This document shows positions 1-4,484 of a stretch of DNA of 50,481 nucleotides, in pieces (position 1 is the first letter of the stretch; every line of letters starts with the position of its first letter). Below the pieces are notes generated by a model that was not told the origin of the DNA, ran no database searches, and was given only the letters and a program-made list of their open reading frames with translations. The DNA lies in IMG/VR virus record IMGVR_UViG_3300002145_000088, positions 1 through 50,481 of that record; one strand, 5' to 3'. This stretch comes from a virus. The translations under genes and the position numbers were made by a program.

Positions 1-1
1 T

Positions 2-93
2 TGGTAGCGAGTGACGGTTACGATCACTCCCTATGTCCTTTTGGGACCTCCAGCTTATGAAACTGGTGAGACTGCCACTTCTCCAACTCGCTA
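2..93 (-). tRNA. tRNA-like gene, anticodon CAT, long variable arm
   Basis: Acceptor strands TAGCGAG and CTCGCTA pair, followed by CCA. The D-arm is GAGA/TCTC with a GG in the loop. The anticodon stem CCAGT/GCTGG closes loop TTCATAA, giving anticodon CAT. A variable arm with stem GTCC/GGAC makes it class II, which is not expected for Met. The T-arm is irregular (core ATCGTAA) and its stem overlaps the acceptor strand, so the exact ends shift by one base. It could be degenerate. Confidence 0.6.
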
Positions 94-104
94 TTAATTT
101 GTTT

Positions 105-181
105 TGGAGAATGTCGGATTTGAACCGACCTGTATTTCCGCATTGCAAATGCGGCGACCACCCCTAGCAGTCCCAGCCCCC
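105..181 (-). tRNA. tRNA-Ala(TGC)
   Basis: The anticodon stem CCGCA/TGCGG is perfect and the loop TTTGCAA gives anticodon TGC. The T-arm GTCGG-TTCAAAT-CCGAC is canonical and the D-loop contains GG. The acceptor GGGGGCT/ATTCTCC has one mismatch and two G-U pairs, and the variable loop is long (8 nt). CCA is not encoded after the discriminator A. Confidence 0.75.
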
Positions 182-182
182 A

Positions 183-524
183 TCAGTCTTTTTGTAAAAG
201 TTTTACTACTTCACTAAGACTACTATTTACTTTATACTTATTCACAATATAAGAAGCAAACAAATATGTATTGTCGTTCTCGTAAAACTTTAATTGGTGT
301 TTATATGCTTCTAACTCACACTGCAATCGATACTTTGTACTAAACTTATATCTCAATGCATGAAACAAAGGATTTTTCCACCATTGTTTCACATGTATAA
401 GTTCATGTTCTAAGAGACCTTTGTCCTGTTTATAATCTGGACGAATTAGAACAAACGGTCCGCGAGTCATTGCAGCGAACTTCTTTGGTATTGAGAAATT
501 TGTGTAGAACACTTTATACCACAT
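183..524 (-). CDS. HExxH zinc-peptidase-like protein
   Basis: This 113-residue protein carries EHELIHVKQWW near residue 41, an HExxH zinc-binding helix as in zincin metallopeptidases, and a later conserved-looking stretch CELEAYKHQ whose Glu could be the third ligand. There is no signal peptide. The ATG at 524 is preceded by AGGAG at good spacing; a GTG two codons upstream is less likely. The stop lies one base from the tRNA-Ala 5' end, and the gene follows the repeated AGAATCC/GGATTCT element at 541-598. The fold call is from the motif alone; the substrate is unknown. Confidence 0.6.
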   Translation of the reverse strand: MWYKVFYTNFSIPKKFAAMTRGPFVLIRPDYKQDKGLLEHELIHVKQWWKNPLFHALRYKFSTKYRLQCELEAYKHQLKFYENDNTYLFASYIVNKYKVNSSLSEVVKLLQKD

Positions 525-540
525 AAACACTCCTAATATA

Positions 541-598
541 ACAGAATCCGTTTTTCTTTTTCCAATAAAAAGTAAATTTGTTTGCTGAATGGATTCTT
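541..598 (-). repeat. AGAATCC/GGATTCT element, copy without tRNA
   Basis: On the minus strand a 7-base stem AGAATCC/GGATTCT encloses CAGCAAA near its 5' side and AAAAACG near its 3' side. The same outer sequence encloses a permuted tRNA at 2559-2673. This copy holds only an AT-rich filler and sits between tRNA-Thr(TGT) and the ribosome-binding site of the peptidase-like gene. Confidence 0.7.
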
Positions 599-602
599 AA
601 AC

Positions 603-676
603 TGGTGCCCTATGACAGAATCGAACTGCCGTCAACGGATTACAAAACCGTGGTAATACCATTATACGAATAGGGC
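603..676 (-). tRNA. tRNA-Thr(TGT)
   Basis: The acceptor GCCCTAT/ATAGGGC is perfect, with discriminator A and encoded CCA. The D-loop has GG. The anticodon loop TTTGTAA gives TGT, with a T-T mismatch at the base of its stem. The T-arm GGCAG-TTCGATT-CTGTC is canonical. Confidence 0.92.
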
Positions 677-685
677 TTAATTCTT

Positions 686-713
686 TGGCTGACCGAGTTG
701 GATTCGAACCAGC
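686..713 (-). other. orphan tRNA 3' half (T-arm, acceptor strand, CCA)
   Basis: The stretch has a T-arm GCTGG-TTCGAAT-CCAAC (one mismatch), then TCGGTCA, discriminator G and CCA, exactly as the 3' end of a tRNA. No matching 5' strand TGACCGA lies at tRNA distance; the best nearby partner is GAGCCGA at 806-812 (5 of 7 pairs) inside the tRNA-Asn locus. A small hairpin TTCA/TGAA precedes it like a variable arm. It may be a remnant or one half of a split gene. Confidence 0.6.
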
Positions 714-750
714 AAAATTCAAATATATGAAGAAATGATCTAAAGTTAGA

Positions 751-841
751 TGTAAAGCTGTGGGGGTGGAGAACGATTCCACCTGTTTCGGATTAACAGT
801 CCGACTCGGCTCACCAATGAACGATACCCCACAGCTTTACA
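751..841. repeat. 15-bp perfect inverted repeat around tRNA-Asn
   Basis: TGTAAAGCTGTGGGG at 751-765 pairs with its exact complement at 827-841. Half of it is the tRNA-Asn acceptor stem; the other half extends that stem into the flanks. The right arm begins directly where the 5' tRNA-half-like sequence (842-872) ends. Confidence 0.85.
758..833 (-). tRNA. tRNA-Asn(GTT), atypical
   Basis: The acceptor TGTGGGG/CCCCACA is perfect and followed by discriminator G, as expected for Asn. The anticodon arm TCGGA-CTGTTAA-TCCGA is perfect with anticodon GTT. The T-stem GTGGA/TCCAC is perfect but its loop is ATCGTTC instead of TTCRANY. The D region is longer than normal (22 nt between acceptor and anticodon stems). 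CCA is not encoded. The acceptor pairing continues outward for 8 more base pairs (751-758 with 834-841). Confidence 0.75.
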
Positions 842-872
842 CCCAACTGCACTACCGCTGTGCTATCCTGGA
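842..872 (-). other. tRNA 5' half-like sequence after ribozyme
   Basis: TCCAGGA, then TA, then a textbook D-arm GCAC-AGCGGTA-GTGC, then A and GTTGGG. No 3' strand TCCTGGA follows within tRNA distance, so no complete tRNA can be folded from it here. It starts 10 nt 3' of the predicted hammerhead cleavage site. Confidence 0.55.
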
Positions 873-874
873 AT

Positions 875-972
875 TTATCCTTTACGACAAGGGCTCTGTC
901 TAGATCAGATGTGCGACTTATCGTTTCGTCCTCTAAGAAAGGAAATAACAGCGAGGACTCATCAGAAGGTAA
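875..972 (-). ncRNA. type I hammerhead ribozyme
   Basis: On the minus strand CTGATGA (965-959) is followed at once by stem II GTCCTC/GAGGAC (958-953 with 933-928, 19-nt loop) and then GAAA (927-924). Stem III is 8 pairs, ACGATAAG (924-917) with CTTGTCGT (891-884). The cleavage triplet is GTA, and the cut falls after A883. Stem I then pairs CCTT (969-966) with AAGG (882-879) and, past one bulged A, ATT with TAA-side bases 877-875. All conserved core bases are present. An 8-nt match between the 5' leader (AATAACAG) and loop II (CTGTTATT) could form a pseudoknot. A promoter ends about 12 nt upstream, so the transcript begins with the ribozyme. Confidence 0.9.
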
Positions 973-990
973 CTGTTATTCGATGTTTGT

Positions 991-1019
991 ATTATATATC
1001 GACCATCTATCATTGTCAA
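991..1019 (-). promoter_or_regulatory. sigma70-type promoter before ribozyme
   Basis: Minus-strand TTGACA (1019-1014), 17-bp spacer, TATAAT (996-991). Both hexamers match consensus. Expected start near 984, directly 5' of the hammerhead ribozyme and the tRNA-Asn locus. Confidence 0.85.
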
Positions 1020-1036
1020 GGGTTAATTTAATCTTT

Positions 1037-1113
1037 TGGAGGATTCGGCTGGCTTTGCACCAGCGTAATCTCGTTTTGCAGACGAGTGCCTAATCTATCT
1101 CGACCACGAATCC
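1037..1113 (-). tRNA. tRNA-Cys(GCA)
   Basis: The acceptor GGATTCG/CGAATCC is perfect, with discriminator T (normal for Cys) and encoded CCA. The anticodon arm CTCGT-CTGCAAA-ACGAG gives GCA. The T-loop is TGCAAAG, with G where U55 is expected, and the 11-nt D-loop lacks the GG pair. Confidence 0.88.
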
Positions 1114-1120
1114 GTCTAAC

Positions 1121-1210
1121 TGGTGGAAGATAAAGGATTCGAACCTTTGTACCGATTTCTCGGTCATCCGTTTAGCAAACGGTGTCAATAAGCCTCTCTG
1201 ACAATCTTCC
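1121..1210 (-). tRNA. tRNA-Ser(GCT)
   Basis: The acceptor GGAAGAT/ATCTTCC is perfect, followed by A and CCA. The anticodon loop TTGCTAA gives GCT. A long variable arm (ACCGA/TCGGT) fits class II Ser. The T-arm AAAGG-TTCGAAT-CCTTT is canonical. Confidence 0.92.
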
Positions 1211-1216
1211 ATAATT

Positions 1217-1291
1217 TGGTGCCTCTTGATGGTTACGCTCCACCTACAACCGCTTATCAAGCGGACGTTATAACTAGTTAACTAAAGAGGC
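1217..1291 (-). tRNA. tRNA-Ile(GAT)
   Basis: The acceptor GCCTCTT/AAGAGGC is perfect, with A and CCA. The D-stem GTTA/TAAC is perfect but loop ACTAGTTA has no GG. The anticodon loop TTGATAA gives GAT. The T-stem GGTGG/CCATC closes loop AGCGTAA, which lacks the T54-T55 pair of normal tRNAs. Confidence 0.82.
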
Positions 1292-1297
1292 AATAGC

Positions 1298-1371
1298 TGG
1301 CAGCGAATACGGGACTCGAACCCGTTTGACCTGATCGACAGTCAGGTATAATACCCATATATCAATTCGCC
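1298..1371 (-). tRNA. tRNA-Asp(GTC)
   Basis: The acceptor GGCGAAT/ATTCGCT ends in a G-U pair, followed by discriminator G and CCA. The anticodon arm CCTGA-CTGTCGA-TCAGG gives GTC. The D-loop has GGG and the T-loop TTCGAGT is canonical. Confidence 0.93.
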
Positions 1372-1390
1372 ATTTACAATTATCGAAATC

Positions 1391-1480
1391 TGGAGGAAAA
1401 GGTGGGATTCGAACCCACGGAACCTTTCGGTCCTCTAGTTTTCAAGACTAGTGCAATAAACCAGACTCTGCCACTCTTCC
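1391..1480 (-). tRNA. tRNA-Ser(TGA)
   Basis: The acceptor GGAAGAG/CTTTTCC (one G-U) is followed by discriminator T, unusual for Ser, and CCA. The anticodon arm CTAGT-CTTGAAA-ACTAG gives TGA. The long variable arm and canonical T-loop TTCGAAT fit class II Ser. Confidence 0.92.
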
Positions 1481-1487
1481 TTAATTC

Positions 1488-1563
1488 TGGTAGGTCCACC
1501 CAGACTCGAACTGGGAAAGACTGATTAAAAGTCAGCTATGATAACCAATTTCATCATGGACCC
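1488..1563 (-). tRNA. tRNA-Lys(TTT)
   Basis: The acceptor GGGTCCA/TGGACCT has one G-U pair, then A and CCA. The anticodon loop CTTTTAA gives TTT. The D-loop has GG and the T-arm CCCAG-TTCGAGT-CTGGG is canonical. Confidence 0.93.
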
Positions 1564-1571
1564 ATAAAATT

Positions 1572-1645
1572 TGGCGGGCGCGCTAGGAGTTGAACCTAGG
1601 ATGGCGGAGTCAAATTCCGCAGTGTTACCGTTACACTACGCGCCT
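1572..1645 (-). tRNA. tRNA-Gln(TTG)
   Basis: The acceptor AGGCGCG/CGCGCCC is paired except A1-C72; a weak first pair is usual for Gln. It ends in G and CCA. The anticodon arm GCGGA-ATTTGAC-TCCGC gives TTG. The D-loop has GG and the T-arm CTAGG-TTCAACT-CCTAG is canonical. Confidence 0.92.
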
Positions 1646-1651
1646 AATGTT

Positions 1652-1720
1652 CTTGCTACGTTGACAGTCGCAGGTGTAGCAACCTGGGGATTGTATGAGG
1701 CTTCTTAGGTTTCTCATACA
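1652..1720 (-). other. two 7-bp hairpins, possible small RNA
   Basis: The 1646-1885 gap holds no credible gene. TTGCTAC (1653-1659) pairs with GTAGCAA (1676-1682), and GTATGAG (1693-1699) pairs with CTCATAC (1713-1719). Neither folds as a tRNA. They lie between a TTGACA box and tRNA-Gln and could be part of a leader RNA. Confidence 0.4.
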
Positions 1721-1743
1721 TGACTTTTAAAACTGAATGTCAA
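1720..1743 (-). promoter_or_regulatory. possible promoter of the tRNA array
   Basis: Minus-strand CTTGACATT (TTGACA at 1743-1738) matches the -35 context of the other promoters here, but no good -10 lies at 16-18 bp; TATGAG at 19 bp is the best. Weak call. Confidence 0.35.
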
Positions 1744-1759
1744 GCGTTTTTTAAAATTA

Positions 1760-1876
1760 TTTCTACCGTATTCTGGGTCACCGTACTGTGTGAAAACGAC
1801 GTCTGGCGCCCAAATTTAACTTAATCTATTGATTCTAAAGGACTTTTCGATATTCTAAAAAGTCCTTAGGAATCAA
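1760..1876 (-). repeat. structured element, copy B
   Basis: A near-perfect 19-bp stem (1829-1847 with 1857-1876) is followed on the minus strand by TTAAATTTGGGCGCC (1819-1805) and then GACCCAGAATAC (1779-1768). The same order of motifs is found on the plus strand at 19291-19420 (copy A). No reading frame explains the conservation. Confidence 0.65.
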
Positions 1877-1885
1877 CGATTTACA

Positions 1886-2458
1886 TCAATTCTTAGATAC
1901 TAGTTGCCTGACTCGAGAATGCTTCGGCAAAAAATCTGACAAAAACGACATCTGATCAGCCAAGATATTTCTGTTCTGCAGAATCAACCCCTCGGCCTTG
2001 TCTGGTACATATGGAACATAAAGTAATTCTAGTCCCGAGTCCTCTAACAACATATCATCCTTATATGAGTTGCATCGAGTGCATGCAGTCACACAATTTG
2101 TCCAAGTGTTAGGACCACCTCGAGAAACAGGAACAATATGGTCCTTTGTCAGTTTAGATTCAGTGTAATTTTTACCACAGTAAGCACAAGTGTACAGATC
2201 CCGTCGAAAAAGATTCTTGTTACTTAAAGCAGGAGTTCTGTTCTCATAGTGAAATTTAGACTTTAGTGCTATGATAGAGGCTACTTCGATTTTTGATCTT
2301 TCTCCTGTGATGCGAGATACTCCACCTTGAAACATAAATTCCTCGTCGCCAAATTCCCAAGCGACCAATCCTTTACATTTCAAAGTGATTGCATCTTGCC
2401 AAGACATCCAGCTGTGTGGTTGTCCACCACTGTTAAGAGTCAAAATTAAATGCCGCAT
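1886..2458 (-). CDS. HNH endonuclease
   Basis: This 190-residue protein has a C-terminal HNH domain: CAYCG, then DHIVPVSRGG, W-N-V and CTRCNSYK, giving two zinc-binding CxxC pairs and the catalytic His. Free-standing HNH nucleases of this type are mobile genes common in T4-like phages. The ATG at 2458 has GGAGG five bases upstream; longer starts would run into tRNA-Phe (2478). Its position inside the tRNA array suggests a selfish insertion or a guardian of the array. DNA target unknown. Confidence 0.88.
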   Translation of the reverse strand: MRHLILTLNSGGQPHSWMSWQDAITLKCKGLVAWEFGDEEFMFQGGVSRITGERSKIEVASIIALKSKFHYENRTPALSNKNLFRRDLYTCAYCGKNYTESKLTKDHIVPVSRGGPNTWTNCVTACTRCNSYKDDMLLEDSGLELLYVPYVPDKAEGLILQNRNILADQMSFLSDFLPKHSRVRQLVSKN

Positions 2459-2477
2459 AATAGCCTCCGATAAATTT

Positions 2478-2553
2478 TGGTGCCGCTTGTTGGTTACGCT
2501 CCAACCTCTCATGCTCTTCAGGCATGCGCTTTCACTAGATTAGCTTAAGCGGC
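2478..2553 (-). tRNA. tRNA-Phe(GAA)
   Basis: The acceptor GCCGCTT/AAGCGGC is perfect, with A and CCA. The anticodon arm CATGC-CTGAAGA-GCATG is perfect with GAA. The T-stem GTTGG/CCAAC is perfect but the loop is AGCGTAA, and the D-loop AATCTAGTGAA lacks GG. Confidence 0.82.
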
Positions 2554-2558
2554 ATAAC

Positions 2559-2673
2559 AGAATCCGTTTTTTAGTGCTCTACCAACTGAGCTACTGACTC
2601 TAAAGAATCAGGCAGGACTCGAACCTGCGACCACTCGCTTACCAGGCGAAATATTATTTGCTGCAAGGATTCT
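2559..2673 (-). repeat. AGAATCC/GGATTCT element enclosing permuted tRNA
   Basis: AGAATCC (2673-2667, minus strand) pairs with GGATTCT (2565-2559) and brackets the permuted tRNA. Inner edges CAGCAAA and AAAAAACG match the copy at 541-598, which has no tRNA inside. Confidence 0.7.
2576..2650 (-). tRNA. circularly permuted tRNA-Thr(GGT)
   Basis: In minus-strand order: anticodon arm TTCGC-CTGGTAA-GCGAG (anticodon GGT), variable TGGTC, T-arm GCAGG-TTCGAGT-CCTGC, acceptor 3' strand CTGATTC, linker TTTA, acceptor 5' strand GAGTCAG, TA, D-arm GCTC-AGTTGGTA-GAGC. All stems pair and all consensus bases (T8, GG in the D-loop, TTC in the T-loop) are present, but the 3' part precedes the 5' part. Read as an ordinary tRNA, the upstream sequence gives no D-arm. 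The break falls between D-arm and anticodon arm, near position 26. Confidence 0.75.
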
Positions 2674-2693
2674 TAATTCGTTACATGCTCACC

Positions 2694-2721
2694 ATTATAT
2701 ACACATTTAAAATAATGTCAA
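2694..2721 (-). promoter_or_regulatory. sigma70-type promoter of tRNA/HNH unit
   Basis: Minus-strand TTGACA (2721-2716), 16-bp spacer, TATAAT (2699-2694). Perfect hexamers; reads into the permuted tRNA, tRNA-Phe and HNH gene. Confidence 0.88.
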
Positions 2722-2764
2722 GCATGAGATTAAACTTTTTAAAAACATAATAAAAACCAGATTT

Positions 2765-2846
2765 TACTTCCGCGTTATCGCCGCAGGGTTCATCCTTGGT
2801 TCCGCCCGTTCGGAAAATACTTCTCCGCGCCCACGTTGCGCCACAT
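2765..2846. other. GC-rich non-coding island
   Basis: About 80 bp clearly richer in G+C than the surroundings, with a small hairpin TTCCG/CGGAA. It lies between a terminator and a promoter, so it is not obviously transcribed. A 28-codon frame exists on the minus strand but has no ribosome-binding site. Confidence 0.4.
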
Positions 2847-2850
2847 CCAT

Positions 2851-2883
2851 AATAAAAACCCCAGGGTTTTTAGTCCTGGGGTT
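2851..2883 (-). terminator. rho-independent terminator
   Basis: Minus-strand stem AACCCCAGG/CCTGGGGTT with an 8-nt loop region, followed by a T-rich tract (TTTTATT). It ends the transcript of the 37-residue late gene. Confidence 0.88.
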
Positions 2884-2912
2884 AATTTGTATCTAAAAAT
2901 ATTTCTTTTGAT

Positions 2913-3026
2913 CTACAAACCAACCCCGACTGTTCTATCATAAAATGAAATAGCTGCTGGGCGTGGATTAATACCAAGCTGCCCTAAGCATGTTTCAGAT
3001 TTATGAGTTATGGATTGGTGGTACAT
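2913..3026 (-). CDS. small late-expressed protein, 37 aa
   Basis: A 37-codon frame starts at ATG 3026 with CGGAG upstream and a T4-type late promoter 20 bp further up, and ends just before a strong terminator. This complete transcription unit makes a real gene likely despite its size. The product is rich in polar residues and contains INPRPAAISFYDR; there is no membrane segment and I do not recognise the family. Confidence 0.65.
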   Translation of the reverse strand: MYHQSITHKSETCLGQLGINPRPAAISFYDRTVGVGL

Positions 3027-3045
3027 TTGTTTTCTCCGTTTATAT

Positions 3046-3053
3046 TATTTATA
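3046..3053 (-). promoter_or_regulatory. T4-type late promoter
   Basis: Minus-strand TATAAATA, the T4 late (gp55-dependent) -10 box, 20 bp upstream of the 37-codon gene. Confidence 0.7.
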
Positions 3054-3095
3054 CAGGAAACTGTTCAAAAATGAAATATTTTTAAAATATTTTTA

Positions 3096-3551
3096 CTATT
3101 CTGTTAAAACTGTTCTCTTTGTGCTTTTTGTACCAATAGAAACCTTTCTGGGTTTCTTTGATTCAGGAACTACACGGTATAAAGTAATGGTAAGAATACC
3201 ATTGTTCATCACTGCAGATTCTACTTCAACTTGTTCTGCTAAAGTAAACTCACGGGTGAAATCACGATTAGCAATACCTTTATACACAAAGGTAGTTGTT
3301 TCTTCTGATTTACCTGTTCCCTTAACTGTTAGTTTATTGTCAACTATTGATACATCTAAATCACTTTCAGCAAATCCCGCACAAGCGATTTCTATAACGA
3401 ATGTATCATCTTTGATTTTTTTAATGTTGTAAGGTGGATAAGATGCTCCTTTAGACACGTCTTCTGAAATCTTAGTTGCAGCATTCAGAATATCCTCAAA
3501 CCCTACAAAATGTTTTGGAAATATTGCTTCAAAATTCATTTGTTTGAACAT
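3096..3551 (-). CDS. small heat-shock protein (Hsp20)
   Basis: This 151-residue protein is an alpha-crystallin-type chaperone. The core domain runs from about residue 40 to 130: FVIEIACAGF and DLDVSIVDNKLTVKG form the first strands, and NGILTITLYRV is the conserved A-x-x-x-N-G-x-L-x-(I/V)-like end motif, followed by a basic tail. Such proteins hold unfolding proteins in oligomers; T4-like aquatic phages often carry one. AAGGAG precedes the ATG, a late promoter lies at 3607-3614 and a hairpin terminator of the preceding gene at 3581-3601. Confidence 0.93.
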   Translation of the reverse strand: MFKQMNFEAIFPKHFVGFEDILNAATKISEDVSKGASYPPYNIKKIKDDTFVIEIACAGFAESDLDVSIVDNKLTVKGTGKSEETTTFVYKGIANRDFTREFTLAEQVEVESAVMNNGILTITLYRVVPESKKPRKVSIGTKSTKRTVLTE

Positions 3552-3580
3552 GTTTTTCTCCTTTTTAGCAAGAATGAAAT

Positions 3581-3601
3581 GATCGCCCCGAAGGCACGAT
3601 C
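3581..3601 (-). terminator. UUCG-loop hairpin after regA
   Basis: Minus-strand stem GATCG/CGATC with an inner CC-TTCG-GG. The tail is only moderately T-rich. It resembles the UUCG-loop terminators at 15821 and 35446. Confidence 0.55.
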
Positions 3602-3606
3602 ACTTC

Positions 3607-3614
3607 TATTTATA
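3607..3614 (-). promoter_or_regulatory. T4-type late promoter for hsp20
   Basis: Minus-strand TATAAATA about 55 bp upstream of the Hsp20 start. Confidence 0.75.
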
Positions 3615-3624
3615 ACAACTCATG

Positions 3625-4053
3625 TTATTTTACTACTTTTTTCTTACCCAGATTATACTTTGTTTGTAGATTCCATTCATTCTTTTCTTTAAATGCCAGA
3701 ACCTTGATCTGAGCTAGTGGTGCTCTATTTTCAAAGGACTTAGAATCTACTAACGTTACCAAACCCCAATCAACCAGAAGTTTAGCAATAGTGTTTCTCC
3801 GTTCCAGATCATTTTCAGAGATATCTGAAAACTTACCATCCAAAGCAAAAAGCTCTTTAAAGTGCACAAGAAAGTATCTTCCCTGTTTATGTAGAATATG
3901 CACCGATTGATAAAGAATCTTATCTTTCTTAGATGCAACACCAATTCTAGATAGTGTTTCTTTGACTTTAAGAAAGTCATCAGGATGTGAGAGTATTACT
4001 TCTAATGGTTTGTACCCTGCCAGTTTTACATTAAATGAAAAATTTTCATTCAT
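3625..4053 (-). CDS. regA: RegA translational repressor
   Basis: The 142-residue product closely follows T4 RegA, which binds the start regions of early phage mRNAs and blocks ribosomes. Recognised segments are HPDDFLKVKETLSRIG, KDKILYQSVHIL, YFLVHFKELFALDGK and the central LLVDWGLV. It has about 10 more N-terminal residues than T4 RegA. The ATG at 4053 overlaps the gp62 stop and has AGGTGG upstream; a GTG at 4065 is a poorer start. It is last in the gp45-gp44-gp62-regA operon, the same order as in T4. Confidence 0.95.
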   Translation of the reverse strand: MNENFSFNVKLAGYKPLEVILSHPDDFLKVKETLSRIGVASKKDKILYQSVHILHKQGRYFLVHFKELFALDGKFSDISENDLERRNTIAKLLVDWGLVTLVDSKSFENRAPLAQIKVLAFKEKNEWNLQTKYNLGKKKVVK

Positions 4054-4480
4054 TTCGTAGTCCACCTTTTCTTAATTTCTGTTTAAATTCCACGATCTGC
4101 TGTGGCGAAAGAATGGAACAAACTTGACGGGCCTTTTCGTTATTATACCCATAGTATTCCTTGATCACTTCAATCGCTTCTAGCTTCTCACTTTTTAACC
4201 ATTTATTATACCTTTTCTTAGGTTTAATTATATATCTTAAAAAGTCATACTGAAGTTTCTTTGATAGATGTGGTCTAGAGTTCATCTCATTGGCATAGAT
4301 GACAGTATCCGCACCAAAACTTAGCGCTTTATTTATAATAAAAGGATTGTACTGTTTCTCTGACCAATCATCTACGATCAGATCATTTTTATCGTGGTGA
4401 ATACTATTAACGAAATCAAATGGTGAGATTGAGGGTATTTTATACTCCTCTTGCGATTCTTCTTTTTTCTTTCTTGCCAT
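4046..4480 (-). CDS. 62: clamp loader small subunit gp62
   Basis: Identified mainly by position between gp44 and RegA, as in T4, where gp62 forms the clamp loader with four gp44 subunits. At 144 residues it is shorter than T4 gp62 (187). Segments such as SPFDFVNSIHHDKNDL and YNPFIINKALSF look like the gp62 N-terminus, and a basic C-terminus contains LSPQQIVEFKQKLRKGG. The start codon follows the gp44 stop by 4 bases. Confidence 0.88.
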   Translation of the reverse strand: MARKKKEESQEEYKIPSISPFDFVNSIHHDKNDLIVDDWSEKQYNPFIINKALSFGADTVIYANEMNSRPHLSKKLQYDFLRYIIKPKKRYNKWLKSEKLEAIEVIKEYYGYNNEKARQVCSILSPQQIVEFKQKLRKGGLRNE

Positions 4481-4484
4481 GTTA

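Noticed and set aside
686-872. One intron-containing tRNA made of the 5' half at 842-872 and 3' half at 686-713
   Set aside because: TCCAGGA does not pair with TCGGTCA (3 of 7), and no anticodon stem forms after removing the hairpin.
2559-2673. Ordinary linear tRNA-Thr(GGT) with acceptor AAGAATC/GATTCTT
   Set aside because: The acceptor can pair, but two extra bases then separate it from the T-stem and the sequence offered for the D-arm does not fold or carry GG; the permuted reading satisfies all positions.
2765-2855. 28-codon minus-strand frame starting ATGGATGTGG
   Set aside because: No ribosome-binding site, directly after a terminator, and only supported by the absence of stops in a GC-rich stretch.
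4327-4334. TATAAATA on the minus strand inside gp62
   Set aside because: It lies within coding sequence in the middle of the early replication operon with no late gene start nearby; likely chance.
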